Below, one piece after another: positions 1-13,874 of a DNA stretch of 64,000 bases. The notes beneath the pieces are model-generated. The model ran no database searches and was not told the origin of the DNA. It saw nothing but the letters and a program-made list of their open reading frames with translations. A program made the translations under genes and the position numbers. Position 1 is the first letter of the stretch, and each line of letters opens with the position of its first letter. The DNA comes from Vespa crabro (Eukaryota > Arthropoda > Insecta > Hymenoptera > Vespidae), in contig NC_060955.1 in NCBI RefSeq assembly GCF_910589235.1, forward strand, positions 11,924,837-11,988,836, written 5' to 3'.

Positions 1-339
1 ATCGTATATACGTTTTTTCGTTCATAATGGCGTACCATCGAAATACGAAATAATGAAATCTCATTCAAATTCAATTAGTTTATATTCTGTCGACGCAGAA
101 TAAAGATTACAACAAGAATATATCTTCCTGACTGTGTGTAAATAGAAGTTTTAACATGAAAATTGTCGAAAAATGAGATCGACAAATGCGAATTTTGTTA
201 AATGCTGAGATAAAATCGTGAACACATTGAAATTACTCGTACCACAGTTTCAGAAATGTTTCCAATCAATTCGGACATTGTATTTCTGAAGATCAAACAT
301 TTATTTTATCTTGGAATCGACGTTATAACCTTGTTTCAT
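1..339 (+). repeat. Monomer A, subtype A1 (reference copy, 339 bp)
   Basis: First A monomer and the reference for the class. The monomer phase chosen here starts at atcgtatata. Key features by window position: palindrome cgtatatacg at 3-12, T6 just after it, the A-specific gaaataatgaaatc near 47-60 with one more base than B, and a GTCGAC site at 89-94. The second half has aacacattgaaattactcg, cagtttcag and catttatttt. Most other A1 copies have cagcttcag instead of cagtttcag. Confidence 0.95.
3..12. other. A-specific palindrome cgtatatacg followed by T6 (first of about 85)
   Basis: A perfect 10-bp inverted repeat opens each A monomer, directly followed by ttttttcg. B and H monomers have no counterpart because their heads differ at several of these bases. 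Exceptions I found are cgtatatgcg at 6769 and 12860 and tgtatatacg at 60581. A protein-binding role is possible but only inferred. Near-perfect retention may simply reflect homogenisation. Confidence 0.6.
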
Positions 340-677
340 ATTTTAAATACGATTATTAGCTCATAAAGAAGTATCATCGAAATACGAAATTTGAAATCTC
401 AATCAATATCAATGCTTTTATATTCTATCGACGCAGAATATACAAAGGAACAAGAACATAAGTTTGTCACTATGTGTAAATACGAGTTTCAACATGAATA
501 TTGTAGAAAAATGAGATCGACACATGCGAATTTCGTTAATTGCTGAGATGTAATCGTGAAATCATTGAACTAACTCGTACCACAGCTTGAGAATTGTTTC
601 CAATCGATTCGGACATTGTATTTCTGAAGATCAAACATCTATTTGATATTGGAATCGACGTTTTAACCTTGTTTCTT
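340..677 (+). repeat. Monomer B (reference copy, 338 bp)
   Basis: First B monomer. The head lacks the A palindrome and T run and reads attttaaatacgattattag. It has gaaatttgaaatc (one base shorter than A), ctatcgacgcag where A has ctgtcgacgcag, gagtttcaacatgaatattg, a stop-creating gctgagatg, aactaactcg, gagaattg and an ATCGAT site at 603-608. The 3' end is gacgttttaaccttgtttct. Across the array an A-type 3' end is always followed by a B-type head and a B-type 3' end by an A-type head. Alignment to the first A gives about 83% identity by hand count. Confidence 0.95.
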
Positions 678-2031
678 ATCGTATATACGTTTTTTCGTTC
701 ATAATGGCGTACCATCGAAATACGAAATAATGAAATCTCATTCAAATTCAATTAGTTTATATTCTGTCGACGCAGAATAAAGATTACAACAAGAATATAT
801 CTTCCTGACTGTGTGTAAATAGAAGTTTTAACATGAAAATTGTCGAAAAATGAGATCGACAAATGCGAATTTTGTTAAATGCTGAGATAAAATCGTGAAC
901 ACATTGAAATTACTCGTACCACAGCTTCAGAAATGTTTCCAATCAATTCGGACATTGTATTTCTGAAGATCAAACATTTATTTTATCTTGGAATCGACGT
1001 TATAACCTTGTTTCATATGTTGTATACGATTATTAGCTCATAAAGAAGTATCATCGAAATACGAAATTTGAAATCTCAATCAATATCAATGCTATTATAT
1101 TCTGTCGACGCAGAATACACAATGGAACAAGAACATAAGTTTGTCACTATGTGTAAATTCGAGTTTCAACATGAATATTGTAGAAAAATGAGATCGACAC
1201 ATGCGAATTTCGTTAATTGCAGAGATTTAATCGTGAAAGCATTGAACTAACACGTACCACAGCTTGAGAATTGTTTCCAATCGATTCGGACATTGTATTT
1301 CTGAAGATCAAACATCTATTTTATATTGGAATCGACGTTTTATCCTTGTTTCTTATCGTATATACGTTTTTTCGTTCATAATGGCGTACCATCGAAATAC
1401 GAAATAATGAAATCTCATTCAAATTCAATTAGTTTATATTCTGTCGACGCAGAATAAAGATTACAACAAGAATATATCTTCCTGACTGTGTGTAAATAGA
1501 AGTTTTAACATGAAAATTGTCGAAAAATGAGATCGACAAATGCGAATTTTGTTAAATGCTGAGATAAAATCGTGAACACATTGAAATTACTCGTACCACA
1601 GTTTCAGAAATGTTTCCAATCAATTCGGACATTGTATTTCTGAAGATCAAACATTTATTTTATCTTGGAATCGACGTTATAACCTTGTTTCATATTTTAA
1701 ATACGATTATTAGCTCATAAAGAAGTATCATCGAAATACGAAATTTGAAATCTCAATCAATATCAATGCTTTTATATTCTATCGACGCAGAATATACAAA
1801 GGAACAAGAACATAAGTTTGTCACTATGTGTAAATACGAGTTTCAACATGAATATTGTAGAAAAATGAGATCGACACATGCGAATTTCGTTAATTGCTGA
1901 GATGTAATCGTGAAATCATTGAACTAACTCGTACCACAGCTTGAGAATTGTTTCCAATCGATTCGGACATTGTATTTCTGAAGATCAAACATCTATTTGA
2001 TATTGGAATCGACGTTTTAACCTTGTTTCTT

Positions 2032-3046
2032 ATCGTATATACGTTTTTTCGTTCATAATGGCGTACCATCGAAATACGAAATAATGAAATCTCATTCAAA
2101 TTCAATTAGTTTATATTCTGTCGACGCAGAATAAAGATTACAACAAGAATATATCTTCCTGACTGTGTGTAAATAGAAGTTTTAACATGAAAATTGTCGA
2201 AAAATGAGATCGACAAATGCGAATTTTGTTAAATGCTGAGATAAAATCGTGAACACATTGAAATTACTCGTACCACAGCTTCAGAAATGTTTCCAATCAA
2301 TTCGGACATTGTATTTCTGAAGATCAAACATTTATTTTATCTTGGAATCGACGTTATAACCTTGTTTCATATGTTGTATACGATTATTAGCTCATAAAGA
2401 AGTATCATCGAAATACGAAATTTGAAATCTCAATCAATATCAATGCTATTATATTCTGTCGACGCAGAATACACAATGGAACAAGAACATAAGTTTGCCA
2501 CTATGTGTAAATTCGAGTTTCAACATGAATATTGTAGAAAAATGAGATCGACACATGCGAATTTCGTTAATTGCAGAGCTTCAATCGTGAAAACATTGAA
2601 CTTACTCGTACCACATCTTGAGAAATGTTTCCAATCGATTCGGACATTGTATTTCTGAAGATCATACATCCATTTTATCTTGGAAACGACGTTATAACCT
2701 TGTTTCATATGTTATATATGATTATTAGCTCATAAAGAAGTATCATCGAAATACGAAATTTGAAATCTCAATCAATATCAATGCTATTATATTCTATCGA
2801 CGCAGAATATACAATGGAACAAGATCATAAGTTTGTCACTATGTGTAAATACGAGTTTCAACATGAATATTGTAGAAAAATGAGATCGACACATGCGAAT
2901 TTCGTTAATTGCTGAGATGTAATCGTGAAAACATTGAACTAACTCGTACCACAGCTTGAGAATTGTTTCCAATCGATTCGGACATTGTATTTCTGAAGAT
3001 CAAACATCTATTTGATATTGGAATCGACGTTTTAACCTTGTTTCTT
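2032..3046 (+). repeat. Trimer A1-H1-B
   Basis: A 2032-2370, hybrid H1 2371-2708, B 2709-3046. H1 starts as B and has gcagagcttcaatcg. From about 2602 it is mostly A-like (aacttactcg, gagaaatg, catccatttt, gacgttataaccttg) while keeping the B-type ATCGAT at 2634-2639. This copy has GTCGAC in the H1 head and ttgccactatg. Confidence 0.92.
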
Positions 3047-4061
3047 ATCGTATATACGTTTTTTCGTTCATAATGGCGTACCATCGAAATACGAAATAAT
3101 GAAATCTCATTCAAATTCAATTAGTTTATATTCTGTCGACGCAGAATAAAGATTACAACAAGAATATATCTTCCTGACTGTGTGTAAATAGAAGTTTTAA
3201 CATGAAAATTGTCGAAAAATGAGATCGACAAATGCGAATTTTGTTAAATGCTGAGATAAAATCGTGAACACATTGAAATTACTCGTACCACAGCTTCAGA
3301 AATGTTTCCAATCAATTCGGACATTGTATTTCTGAAGATCAAACATTTATTTTATCTTGGAATCGACGTTATAACCTTGTTTCATATGTTGTATACGATT
3401 ATTAGCTCATAAAGAAGTATCATCGAAATACGAAATTTGAAATCTCAATCAATATCAATGCTATTATATTCTGTCGACGCAGAATACACAATGGAACAAG
3501 AACATAAGTTTGCCACTATGTGTAAATTCGAGTTTCAACATGAATATTGTAGAAAAATGAGATCGACACATGCGAATTTCGTTAATTGCAGAGCTTCAAT
3601 CGTGAAAACATTGAACTTACTCGTACCACATCTTGAGAAATGTTTCCAATCGATTCGGACATTGTATTTCTGAAGATCATACATCCATTTTATCTTGGAA
3701 ACGACGTTATAACCTTGTTTCATATGTTATATACGATTATTAGCTCATAAAGAAGTATCATCGAAATACGAAATTTGAAATCTCAATCAATATCAATGCT
3801 ATTATATTCTATCGACGCAGAATATACAATGGAACAAGATCATAAGTTTGTCACTATGTGTAAATACGAGTTTCAACATGAATATTGTAGAAAAATGAGA
3901 TCGACACATGCGAATTTCGTTAATTGCTGAGATGTAATCGTGAAATCATTGAACTAACTCGTACCACAGCTTGAGAATTGTTTCCAATCGATTCGGACAT
4001 TGTATTTCTGAAGATCAAACATCTATTTGATATTGGAATCGACGTTTTAACCTTGTTTCTT
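3047..4061 (+). repeat. Trimer A1-H1-B
   Basis: H1 3386-3723, B 3724-4061. It is nearly the same as the preceding trimer (shared ttgccactatg, cacatcttgag, ggaaacgacg). The B head differs, reading gttatatacg instead of gttatatatg. Confidence 0.92.
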
Positions 4062-4738
4062 ATCGTATATACGTTTTTTCGTTCATAATGGCGTACCATC
4101 GAAATACGAAATAATGAAATCTCATTCAAATTCAATTAGTTTATATTCTGTCGACGCAGAATAAAGATTACAACAAGAATATATCTTCCTGACTGTGTGT
4201 AAATAGAAGTTTTAACATGAAAATTGTCGAAAAATGAGATCGACAAATGCGAATTTTGTTAAATGCTGAGATAAAATCGTGAACACATTGAAATTACTCG
4301 TACCACAGCTTCAGAAATGTTTCCAATCAATTCGGACATTGTATTTCTGAAGATCAAACATTTATTTTATCTTGGAATCGACGTTATAACCTTGTTTCAT
4401 ATGTTGTATACGATTATTAGCTCATAAAGAAGTATCATCGAAATACGAAATTTGAAATCTCAATCAATATCAATGCTATTATATTCTGTCGACGCAGAAT
4501 ACACAATGGAACAAGAACATAAGTTTGTCACTATGTGTAAATTCGAGTTTCAACATGAATATTGTAGAAAAATGAGATCGACACATGCGAATTTCGTTAA
4601 TTGCAGAGATTTAATCGTGAAAGCATTGAACTAACACGTACCACAGCTTGAGAATTGTTTCCAATCGATTCGGACATTGTATTTCTGAAGATCAAACATC
4701 TATTTTATATTGGAATCGACGTTTTAACCTTGTTTCTT

Positions 4739-5753
4739 ATCGTATATACGTTTTTTCGTTCATAATGGCGTACCATCGAAATACGAAATAATGAAATCTC
4801 ATTCAAATTCAATTAGTTTATATTCTGTCGACGCAGAATAAAGATTACAACAAGAATATATCTTCCTGACTGTGTGTAAATAGAAGTTTTAACATGAAAA
4901 TTGTCGAAAAATGAGATCGACAAATGCGAATTTTGTTAAATGCTGAGATAAAATCGTGAACACATTGAAATTACTCGTACCACAGTTTCAGAAATGTTTC
5001 CAATCAATTCGGACATTGTATTTCTGAAGATCAAACATTTATTTTATCTTGGAATCGACGTTATAACCTTGTTTCATATTTTAAATACGATTATTAGCTC
5101 ATAAAGAAGTATCATCGAAATACGAAATTTGAAATCTCAATCAATATCAATGCTTTTATATTCTATCGACGCAGAATATACAAAGGAACAAGAACATAAG
5201 TTTGTCACTATGTGTAAATACGAGTTTCAACATGAATATTGTAGAAAAATGAGATCGACACATGCGAATTTCGTTAATTGCAGAGCTTCAATCGTGAAAA
5301 CATTGAACTTACTCGTACCACATCTTGAGAAATGTTTCCAATCGATTCGGACATTGTATTTCTGAAGATCATACATCCATTTTATCTTGGAAACGACGTT
5401 ATAACCTTGTTTCATATGTTATATATGATTATTAGCTCATAAAGAAGTATCATCGAAATACGAAATTTGAAATCTCAATCAATATCAATGCTATTATATT
5501 CTATCGACGCAGAATATACAATGGAACAAGATCATAAGTTTGTCACTATGTGTAAATACGAGTTTCAACGTGAATATTGTAGAAAAATGAGATCGACACA
5601 TGCGAATTTCGTTAATTGCTGAGATGTAATCGTGAAATCATTGAACTAACTCGTACCACAGCTTGAGAATTGTTTCCAATCGATTCGGACATTGTATTTC
5701 TCAAGATCAAACATCTATTTGATATTGGAATCGACGTTTTAACCTTGTTTCTT
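4739..5753 (+). repeat. Trimer A1-H1-B
   Basis: H1 5078-5415, B 5416-5753. The A has cagtttcag and the H1 head reads attttaaatacg with ctatcgacg, so the left part resembles dimer D1 while the H1 tail (cacatcttgag, ggaaacgacg) matches 2032. B has private tcaacgtgaat and tctcaagatc. Confidence 0.9.
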
Positions 5754-6768
5754 ATCGTATATACGTTTTTTCGTTCATAATGGCGTACCATCGAAATACG
5801 AAATAATGAAATCTCATTCAAATTCAATTAGTTTATATTCTGTCGACGCAGAATAAAGATTACAACAAGAATATATCTTCCTGACTGTGTGTAAATAGAA
5901 GTTTTAACATGAAAATTGTCGAAAAATGAGATCGACAAATGCGAATTTTGTTAAATGCTGAGATAAAATCGTGAACACATTGAAATTACTCGTACCACAG
6001 CTTCAGAAATGTTTCCAATCAATTCGGACATTGTATTTCTGAAGATCAAACATTTATTTTATCTTGGAATCGACGTTATAACCTTGTTTCATATGTTGTA
6101 TACGATTATTAGCTCATAAAGAAGTATCATCGAAATACGAAATTTGAAATCTCAATCAATATCAATGCTTTTATATTCTATCGACGCAGAATATACAAAG
6201 GAACAAGAACATAAGTTTGTCACTATGTGTAAATACGAGTTTCAACATGAATATTGTAGAAAAATGAGATCGACACATGCGAATTTCGTTAATTGCAGAG
6301 CTTCAATCGTGAAAACATTGAACTTACTCGTACCACAGCTTGAGAAATGTTTCCAATCGATTCGGACATTGTATTTCTGAAGATCATATATCCATTTTAT
6401 CTTGGAATCGACGTTATAACCTTGTTTCATATGTTATATATGATTATTAGCTCATAAAGAAGTTTCATCGAAATACGAAATTTGAAATCTCAATCAATAT
6501 CAATGCTATTATATTCTATCGACGCAGAATATACAATGGAACAAGATCATAAGTTTGTCACTATGTGTAAATACGAGTTTCAACATGAATATTGTAGAAA
6601 AATGAGATCGACACATGCGAATTTCGTTAATTGCTGAGATTTAATCGTGAAAGCATTTAACTAACTCGTACCACAGCTTGAGAATTGTTTCCAATCGATT
6701 CGGACATTGTATTTCTGAAGATCAAACATCTATTTGATATTGGAATCGACGTTTTAACCTTGTTTCTT
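5754..6768 (+). repeat. Trimer A1-H1-B
   Basis: H1 6093-6430, B 6431-6768. The H1 tail has cacagcttgag, catatatcc and ggaatcgacg, the form that becomes standard at 10153, 11845 and 14552. B has a private aagtttcatcg and ends with the catttaactaac variant. Confidence 0.9.
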
Positions 6769-7783
6769 ATCGTATATGCGTTTTTTCGTTCATAATGGCG
6801 TACCATCGAAATACGAAATAATGAAATCTCATTCAAATTCAATTAGTTTATATTCTGTCGACGCAGAATAAAGATTACAACAAGAATATATCTTCCTGAC
6901 TGTGTGTAAATAGAAGTTTTAACATGAAAATTGTCGAAAAATGAGATCGACAACTGGGAATTTTGTTAAATGCTGAGATAAAATCGTGAACACATTGAAA
7001 TTACTCGTACCACAGTTTCAGAAATGTTTCCAATCAATTCGGACATTGTATTTCTGAAGATCAAACATTTATTTTATCTTGGAATCGACGTTATAACCTT
7101 GTTTCATATTTTATATACGATTATTAGCTCATAAAGAAGTATCATCGAAATACGAAATTTGAAATCTCAATCAATATCAATGCTTTTATATTCTATCGAC
7201 GCAGAATACACAATGGAACAAGAACATAAGTTTGCCACTATGTGTAAATTCGAGTTTCAACATGAATATTGTAGAAAAATGAGATCGACACATGCGAATT
7301 TCGTTAATTGCAGAGCTTCAATCGTGAAAACATTGAACTTACTCGTACCACATCTTGAGAAATGTTTCCAATCGATTCGGACATTGTATTTCTGAAGATC
7401 ATACATCCATTTTATCTTGGAAACGACGTTATAACCTTGTTTCATATGTTATATATGATTATTAGCTCATAAAGAAGTATCATCGAAATACGAAATTTGA
7501 AATCTCAATCAATATCAATGCTATTATATTCTATCGACGCAGAATATACAATGGAACAAGATCATAAGTTTGTCACTATGTGTAAATACGAGTTTCAACA
7601 TGAATATTGTAGAAAAATGAGATCGACACATGCGAATTTCGTTAATTGCTGAGATGTAATCGTGAAATCATTGAACTAACTCGTACCACAGCTTGAGAAT
7701 TGTTTCCAATCGATTCGGACATTGTATTTCTGAAGATCAAACATCTATTTGATATTGGAATCGACGTTTTAACCTTGTTTCTT
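6769..7783 (+). repeat. Trimer A1-H1-B with broken palindrome
   Basis: H1 7108-7445, B 7446-7783. The A head reads cgtatatgcg, which breaks the palindrome, and its middle has gacaactgggaa for gacaaatgcgaa. Both changes recur only in the trimer at 12860. Confidence 0.92.
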
Positions 7784-8460
7784 ATCGTATATACGTTTTT
7801 TCGTTCATAATGGCGTACCATCGAAATACGAAATAATGAAATCTCATTCAAATTCAATTAGTTTATATTCTGTCGACGCAGAATAAAGATTACAACAAGA
7901 ATATATCTTCCTGACTGTGTGTAAATAGAAGTTTTAACATGAAAATTGTCGAAAAATGAGATCGACAAATGCGAATTTTGTTAAATGCTGAGATAAAATC
8001 GTGAACACATTGAAATTACTCGTACCACAGCTTCAGAAATGTTTCCAATCAATTCGGACATTGTATTTCTGAAGATCAAACATTTATTTTATCTTGGAAT
8101 CGACGTTATAACCTTGTTTCATATGTTGTATACGATTATTAGCTCATAAAGAAGTATCATCGAAATACGATATTTGAAATCTCAATCAATATCAATGCTA
8201 TTATATTCTGTCGACGCAGAATACACAATGGAACAAGAACATAAGTTTGTCACTATGTGTAAATTCGAGTTTCAACATGAATATTGTAGAAAAATGAGAT
8301 CGACACATGCGAATTTCGTTAATTGCAGAGATTTAATAGTGAAAGCATTGAACTAACACGTACCACAGCTTGAGAATTGTTTCCAATCGATTCGGACATT
8401 GTATTTCTGAAGATCAAACATCTATTTTATATTGGAATCGACGTTTTAACCTTGTTTCTT

Positions 8461-9475
8461 ATCGTATATACGTTTTTTCGTTCATAATGGCGTACCATCG
8501 AAATACGAAATAATGAAATCTCATTCAAATTCAATTAGTTTATATTCTGTCGACGCAGAATAAAGATTACAACAAGAATATATCTTCCTGACTGTGTGTA
8601 AATAGAAGTTTTAACATGAAAATTGTCGAAAAATGAGATCGACAAATGCGAATTTTGTTAAATGCTGAGATAAAATCGTGAACACATTGAAATTACTCGT
8701 ACCACAGCTTCAGAAATGTTTCCAATCAATTCGGACATTGTATTTCTGAAGATCAAACATTTATTTTATCTTGGAATCGACGTTATAACCTTGTTTCATA
8801 TGTTGTATACGATTATTAGCTCATAAAGAAGTATCATCGAAATACGAAATTTGAAATCTCAATCAATATCAATGCTATTATATTCTGTCGACGCAGAATA
8901 CACAATGGAACAAGAACATAAGTTTGCCACTATGTGTAAATTCGAGTTTCAACATGAATATTGTAGAAAAATGAGATCGACACATGCGAATTTCGTTAAT
9001 TGCAGAGCTTCAATCGTGAAAACATTGAACTTACTCGTACCACATCTTGAGAAATGTTTCCAATCGATTCGGACATTGTATTTCTGAAGATCATACATCC
9101 ATTTTATCTTGGAAACGACGTTATAACCTTGTTTCATATGTTATATATGATTATTAGCTCATAAAGAAGTATCATCGAAATACGAAATTTGAAATCTCAA
9201 TCAATATCAATGCTATTATATTCTATCGACGCAGAATATACAATGGAACAAGATCATAAGTTTGTCACTATGTGTAAATACGAGTTTCAACATGAATATT
9301 GTAGAAAAATGAGATCGACACATGCGAATTTCGTTAATTGCTGAGATGTAATCGTGAAATCATTGAACTAACTCGTACCACAGCTTGAGAATTGTTTCCA
9401 ATCGATTCGGACATTGTATTTCTGAAGATCAAACATCTATTTGATATTGGAATCGACGTTTTAACCTTGTTTCTT
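8461..9475 (+). repeat. Trimer A1-H1-B
   Basis: H1 8800-9137, B 9138-9475. It matches the 2032 form: atgttgtatacg head, GTCGAC in H1, ttgccactatg and cacatcttgag. Confidence 0.9.
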
Positions 9476-10152
9476 ATCGTATATACGTTTTTTCGTTCAT
9501 AATGGCGTACCATCGAAATACGAAATAATGAAATCTCATTCAAATTCAATTAGTTTATATTCTGTCGACGCAGAATAAAGATTACAACAAGAATATATCT
9601 TCCTGACTGTGTGTAAATAGAAGTTTTAACATGAAAATTGTCGAAAAATGAGATCGACAAATGCGAATTTTGTTAAATGCTGAGATAAAATCGTGAACAC
9701 ATTGAAATTACTCGTACCACAGCTTCAGAAATGTTTCCAATCAATTCGGACATTGTATTTCTGAAGATCAAACATTTATTTTATCTTGGAATCGACGTTA
9801 TAACCTTGTTTCATATGTTGTATACGATTATTAGCTCATAAAGAAGTATCATCGAAATACGATATTTGAAATCTCAATCAATATCAATGCTATTATATTC
9901 TGTCGACGCAGAATACACAATGGAACAAGAACATAAGTTTGTCACTATGTGTAAATTCGAGTTTCAACATGAATATTGTAGAAAAATGAGATCGACACAT
10001 GCGAATTTCGTTAATTGCAGAGATTTAATAGTGAAAGCATTGAACTAACACGTACCACAGCTTGAGAATTGTTTCCAATCGATTCGGACATTGTATTTCT
10101 GAAGATCAAACATCTATTTTATATTGGAATCGACGTTTTAACCTTGTTTCTT

Positions 10153-11167
10153 ATCGTATATACGTTTTTTCGTTCATAATGGCGTACCATCGAAATACGA
10201 AATAATGAAATCTCATTCAAATTCAATTAGTTTATATTCTGTCGACGCAGAATAAAGATTACAACAAGAATATATCTTCCTGACTGTGTGTAAATAGAAG
10301 TTTTAACATGAAAATTGTCGAAAAATGAGATCGACAAATGCGAATTTTGTTAAATGCTGAGATAAAATCGTGAACACATTGAAATTACTCGTACCACAGT
10401 TTCAGAAATGTTTCCAATCAATTCGGACATTGTATTTCTGAAGATCAAACATTTATTTTATCTTGGAATCGACGTTATAACCTTGTTTCATATTTTAAAT
10501 ACGATTATTAGCTCATAAGGAAGTATCATCGAAATACGAAATTTGAAATCTCAATCAATATCAATGCTTTTATATTCTATCGACGCAGAATATACAAAGG
10601 AACAAGAACATAAGTTTGTCACTATGTGTAAATACGAGTTTCAACATGAATATTGTAGAAAAATGAGATCGACACATGCGAATTTCGTTAATTGCAGAGC
10701 TTCAATCGTGAAAACATTGAACTTACTCGTACCACAGCTTGAGAAATGTTTCCAATCGATTCGGACATTGTATTTCTGAAGATCATATATCCATTTTATC
10801 TTGGAATCGACGTTATAACCTTGTTTCATATGTTATATATGATTATTAGCTCATAAAGAAGTATCATCGAAATACGAAATTTGAAATCTCAATCAATATC
10901 AATGCTATTATATTCTATCGACGCAGAATATACAATGGAACAAGATCATAAGTTTGTCACTATGTGTAAATACGAGTTTCAACATGAATATTGTAGAAAA
11001 ATGAGATCGACACATGCGAATTTCGTTAATTGCTGAGATTTAATCGTGAAAGCATTTAACTAACTCGTACCACAGCTTGAGAATTGTTTCCAATCGATTC
11101 GGACATTGTATTTCTGAAGATCAAACATCTATTTGATATTGGAATCGACGTTTTAACCTTGTTTCTT
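10153..11167 (+). repeat. Trimer A1-H1-B
   Basis: H1 10492-10829, B 10830-11167. H1 has cataaggaag for cataaagaag, shared only with 11845 and 14552, so these three are recent copies of one another. Confidence 0.9.
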
Positions 11168-11844
11168 ATCGTATATACGTTTTTTCGTTCATAATGGCGT
11201 ACCATCGAAATACGAAATAATGAAATCTCATTCAAATTCAATTAGTTTATATTCTGTCGACGCAGAATAAAGATTACAACAAGAATATATCTTCCTGACT
11301 GTGTGTAAATAGAAGTTTTAACATGAAAATTGTCGAAAAATGAGATCGACAAATGCGAATTTTGTTAAATGCTGAGATAAAATCGTGAACACATTGAAAT
11401 TACTCGTACCACAGCTTCAGAATTGTTTCCAATCGATTCGGACATTGTATTTCTGAAGATCAAACATTTATTTTATCTTGGAATCGACGTTATAACCTTG
11501 TTTCATATGTTGTATACGATTATTAGCTCATAAAGAAGTATCATCGAAATACGAAATTTGAAATCTCAATCAATATCAATGCTATTATATTCTGTCGACG
11601 CAGAATACACAATGGAACAAGAACATAAGTTTGTCACTATGTGTAAATTCGAGTTTCAACATGAATATTGTAGAAAAATGAGATCGACACATGCGAATTT
11701 CGTTAATTGCAGAGATTTAATAGTGAAAGCATTGAACTAACACGTACCACAGCTTGAGAATTGTTTCCAATCGATTCGGACATTGTATTTCTGAAGATCA
11801 AACATCTATTTTATATTGGAATCGACGTTTTAACCTTGTTTCTT

Positions 11845-12859
11845 ATCGTATATACGTTTTTTCGTTCATAATGGCGTACCATCGAAATACGAAATAATGA
11901 AATCTCATTCAAATTCAATTAGTTTATATTCTGTCGACGCAGAATAAAGATTACAACAAGAATATATCTTCCTGACTGTGTGTAAATAGAAGTTTTAACA
12001 TGAAAATTGTCGAAAAATGAGATCGACAAATGCGAATTTTGTTAAATGCTGAGATAAAATCGTGAACACATTGAAATTACTCGTACCACAGTTTCAGAAA
12101 TGTTTCCAATCAATTCGGACATTGTATTTCTGAAGATCAAACATTTATTTTATCTTGGAATCGACGTTATAACCTTGTTTCATATTTTAAATACGATTAT
12201 TAGCTCATAAGGAAGTATCATCGAAATACGAAATTTGAAATCTCAATCAATATCAATGCTTTTATATTCTATCGACGCAGAATATACAAAGGAACAAGAA
12301 CATAAGTTTGTCACTATGTGTAAATACGAGTTTCAACATGAATATTGTAGAAAAATGAGATCGACACATGCGAATTTCGTTAATTGCAGAGCTTCAATCG
12401 TGAAAACATTGAACTTACTCGTACCACAGCTTGAGAAATGTTTCCAATCGATTCGGACATTATATTTCTGAAGATCATATATCCATTTTATCTTGGAATC
12501 GACGTTATAACCTTGTTTCATATGTTATATATGATTATTAGCTCATAAAGAAGTATCATCGAAATACGAAATTTGAAATCTCAATCAATATCAATGCTAT
12601 TATATTCTATCGACGCAGAATATACAATGGAACAAGATCATAAGTTTGTCACTATGTGTAAATACGAGTTTCAACGTGAATATTGTAGAAAAATGAGATC
12701 GACACATGCGAATTTCGTTAATTGCTGAGATTTAATCGTGAAAGCATTTAACTAACTCGTACCACAGCTTGAGAATTGTTTCCAATCGATTCGGACATTG
12801 TATTTCTGAAGATCAAACATCTATTTGATATTGGAATCGACGTTTTAACCTTGTTTCTT
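11845..12859 (+). repeat. Trimer A1-H1-B
   Basis: H1 12184-12521, B 12522-12859. It shares cataaggaag with 10153 and 14552. H1 has a private cattatatttc, and B has tcaacgtgaat as in the B of 4739, so variants are reshuffled between trimers. Confidence 0.9.
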
Positions 12860-13874
12860 ATCGTATATGCGTTTTTTCGTTCATAATGGCGTACCATCGA
12901 AATACGAAATAATGAAATCTCATTCAAATTCAATTAGTTTATATTCTGTCGACGCAGAATAAAGATTACAACAAGAATATATCTTCCTGACTGTGTGTAA
13001 ATAGAAGTTTTAACATGAAAATTGTCGAAAAATGAGATCGACAACTGGGAATTTTGTTAAATGCTGAGATAAAATCGTGAACACATTGAAATTACTCGTA
13101 CCACAGTTTCAGAAATGTTTCCAATCAATTCGGACATTGTATTTCTGAAGATCAAACATTTATTTTATCTTGGAATCGACGTTATAACCTTGTTTCATAT
13201 TTTATATACGATTATTAGCTCATAAAGAAGTATCATCGAAATACGAAATTTGAAATCTCAATCAATATCAATGCTTTTATATTCTATCGACGCAGAATAC
13301 ACAATGGAACAAGAACATAAGTTTGCCACTATGTGTAAATTCGAGTTTCAACATGAATATTGTAGAAAAATGAGATCGACACATGCGAATTTCGTTAATT
13401 GCAGAGCTTCAATCGTGAAAACATTGAACTTACTCGTACCACATCTTGAGAAATGTTTCAAATCGATTCGGACATTGTATTTCTGAAGATCATACATCCA
13501 TTTTATCTTGGAAACGACGTTATAACCTTGTTTCATATGTTATATATGATTATTAGCTCATAAAGAAGTATCATCGAAATACGAAATTTGAAATCTCAAT
13601 CAATATCAATGCTATTATATTCTATCGACGCAGAATATACAATGGAACAAGATCATAAGTTTGTCACTATGTGTAAATACGAGTTTCAACATGAATATTG
13701 TAGAAAAATGAGATCGACACATGCGAATTTCGTTAATTGCTGAGATGTAATCGTGAAATCATTGAACTAACTCGTACCACAGCTTGAGAATTGTTTCCAA
13801 TCGATTCGGACATTGTATTTCTGAAGATCAAACATCTATTTGATATTGGAATCGACGTTTTAACCTTGTTTCTT
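12860..13874 (+). repeat. Trimer A1-H1-B, duplicate of 6769
   Basis: H1 13199-13536, B 13537-13874. It carries cgtatatgcg and gacaactgggaa as in the trimer 6,091 bp upstream. It has a private tttcaaatcg in H1. Confidence 0.92.

Noticed and set aside
1..677. Internal half-repeat of about 169 bp within each monomer
   Set aside because: Short motifs such as atcgac recur at several spacings (about 89 and 135 bp), but I could not align the two halves convincingly.
536..751. 71-codon open frame on the minus strand across B-A junctions
   Set aside because: It starts at TTG, crosses a monomer boundary and reads the same in every unit. A tandem repeat produces such frames by chance.
5129..5365. 78-codon open frame on the plus strand in H1 monomers
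   Set aside because: It needs a TTG start (at 5129) and exists because H1 has gcagag where B has the stop in gctgag. It spans a B/A hybrid monomer and has no recognised domain or expression signal.
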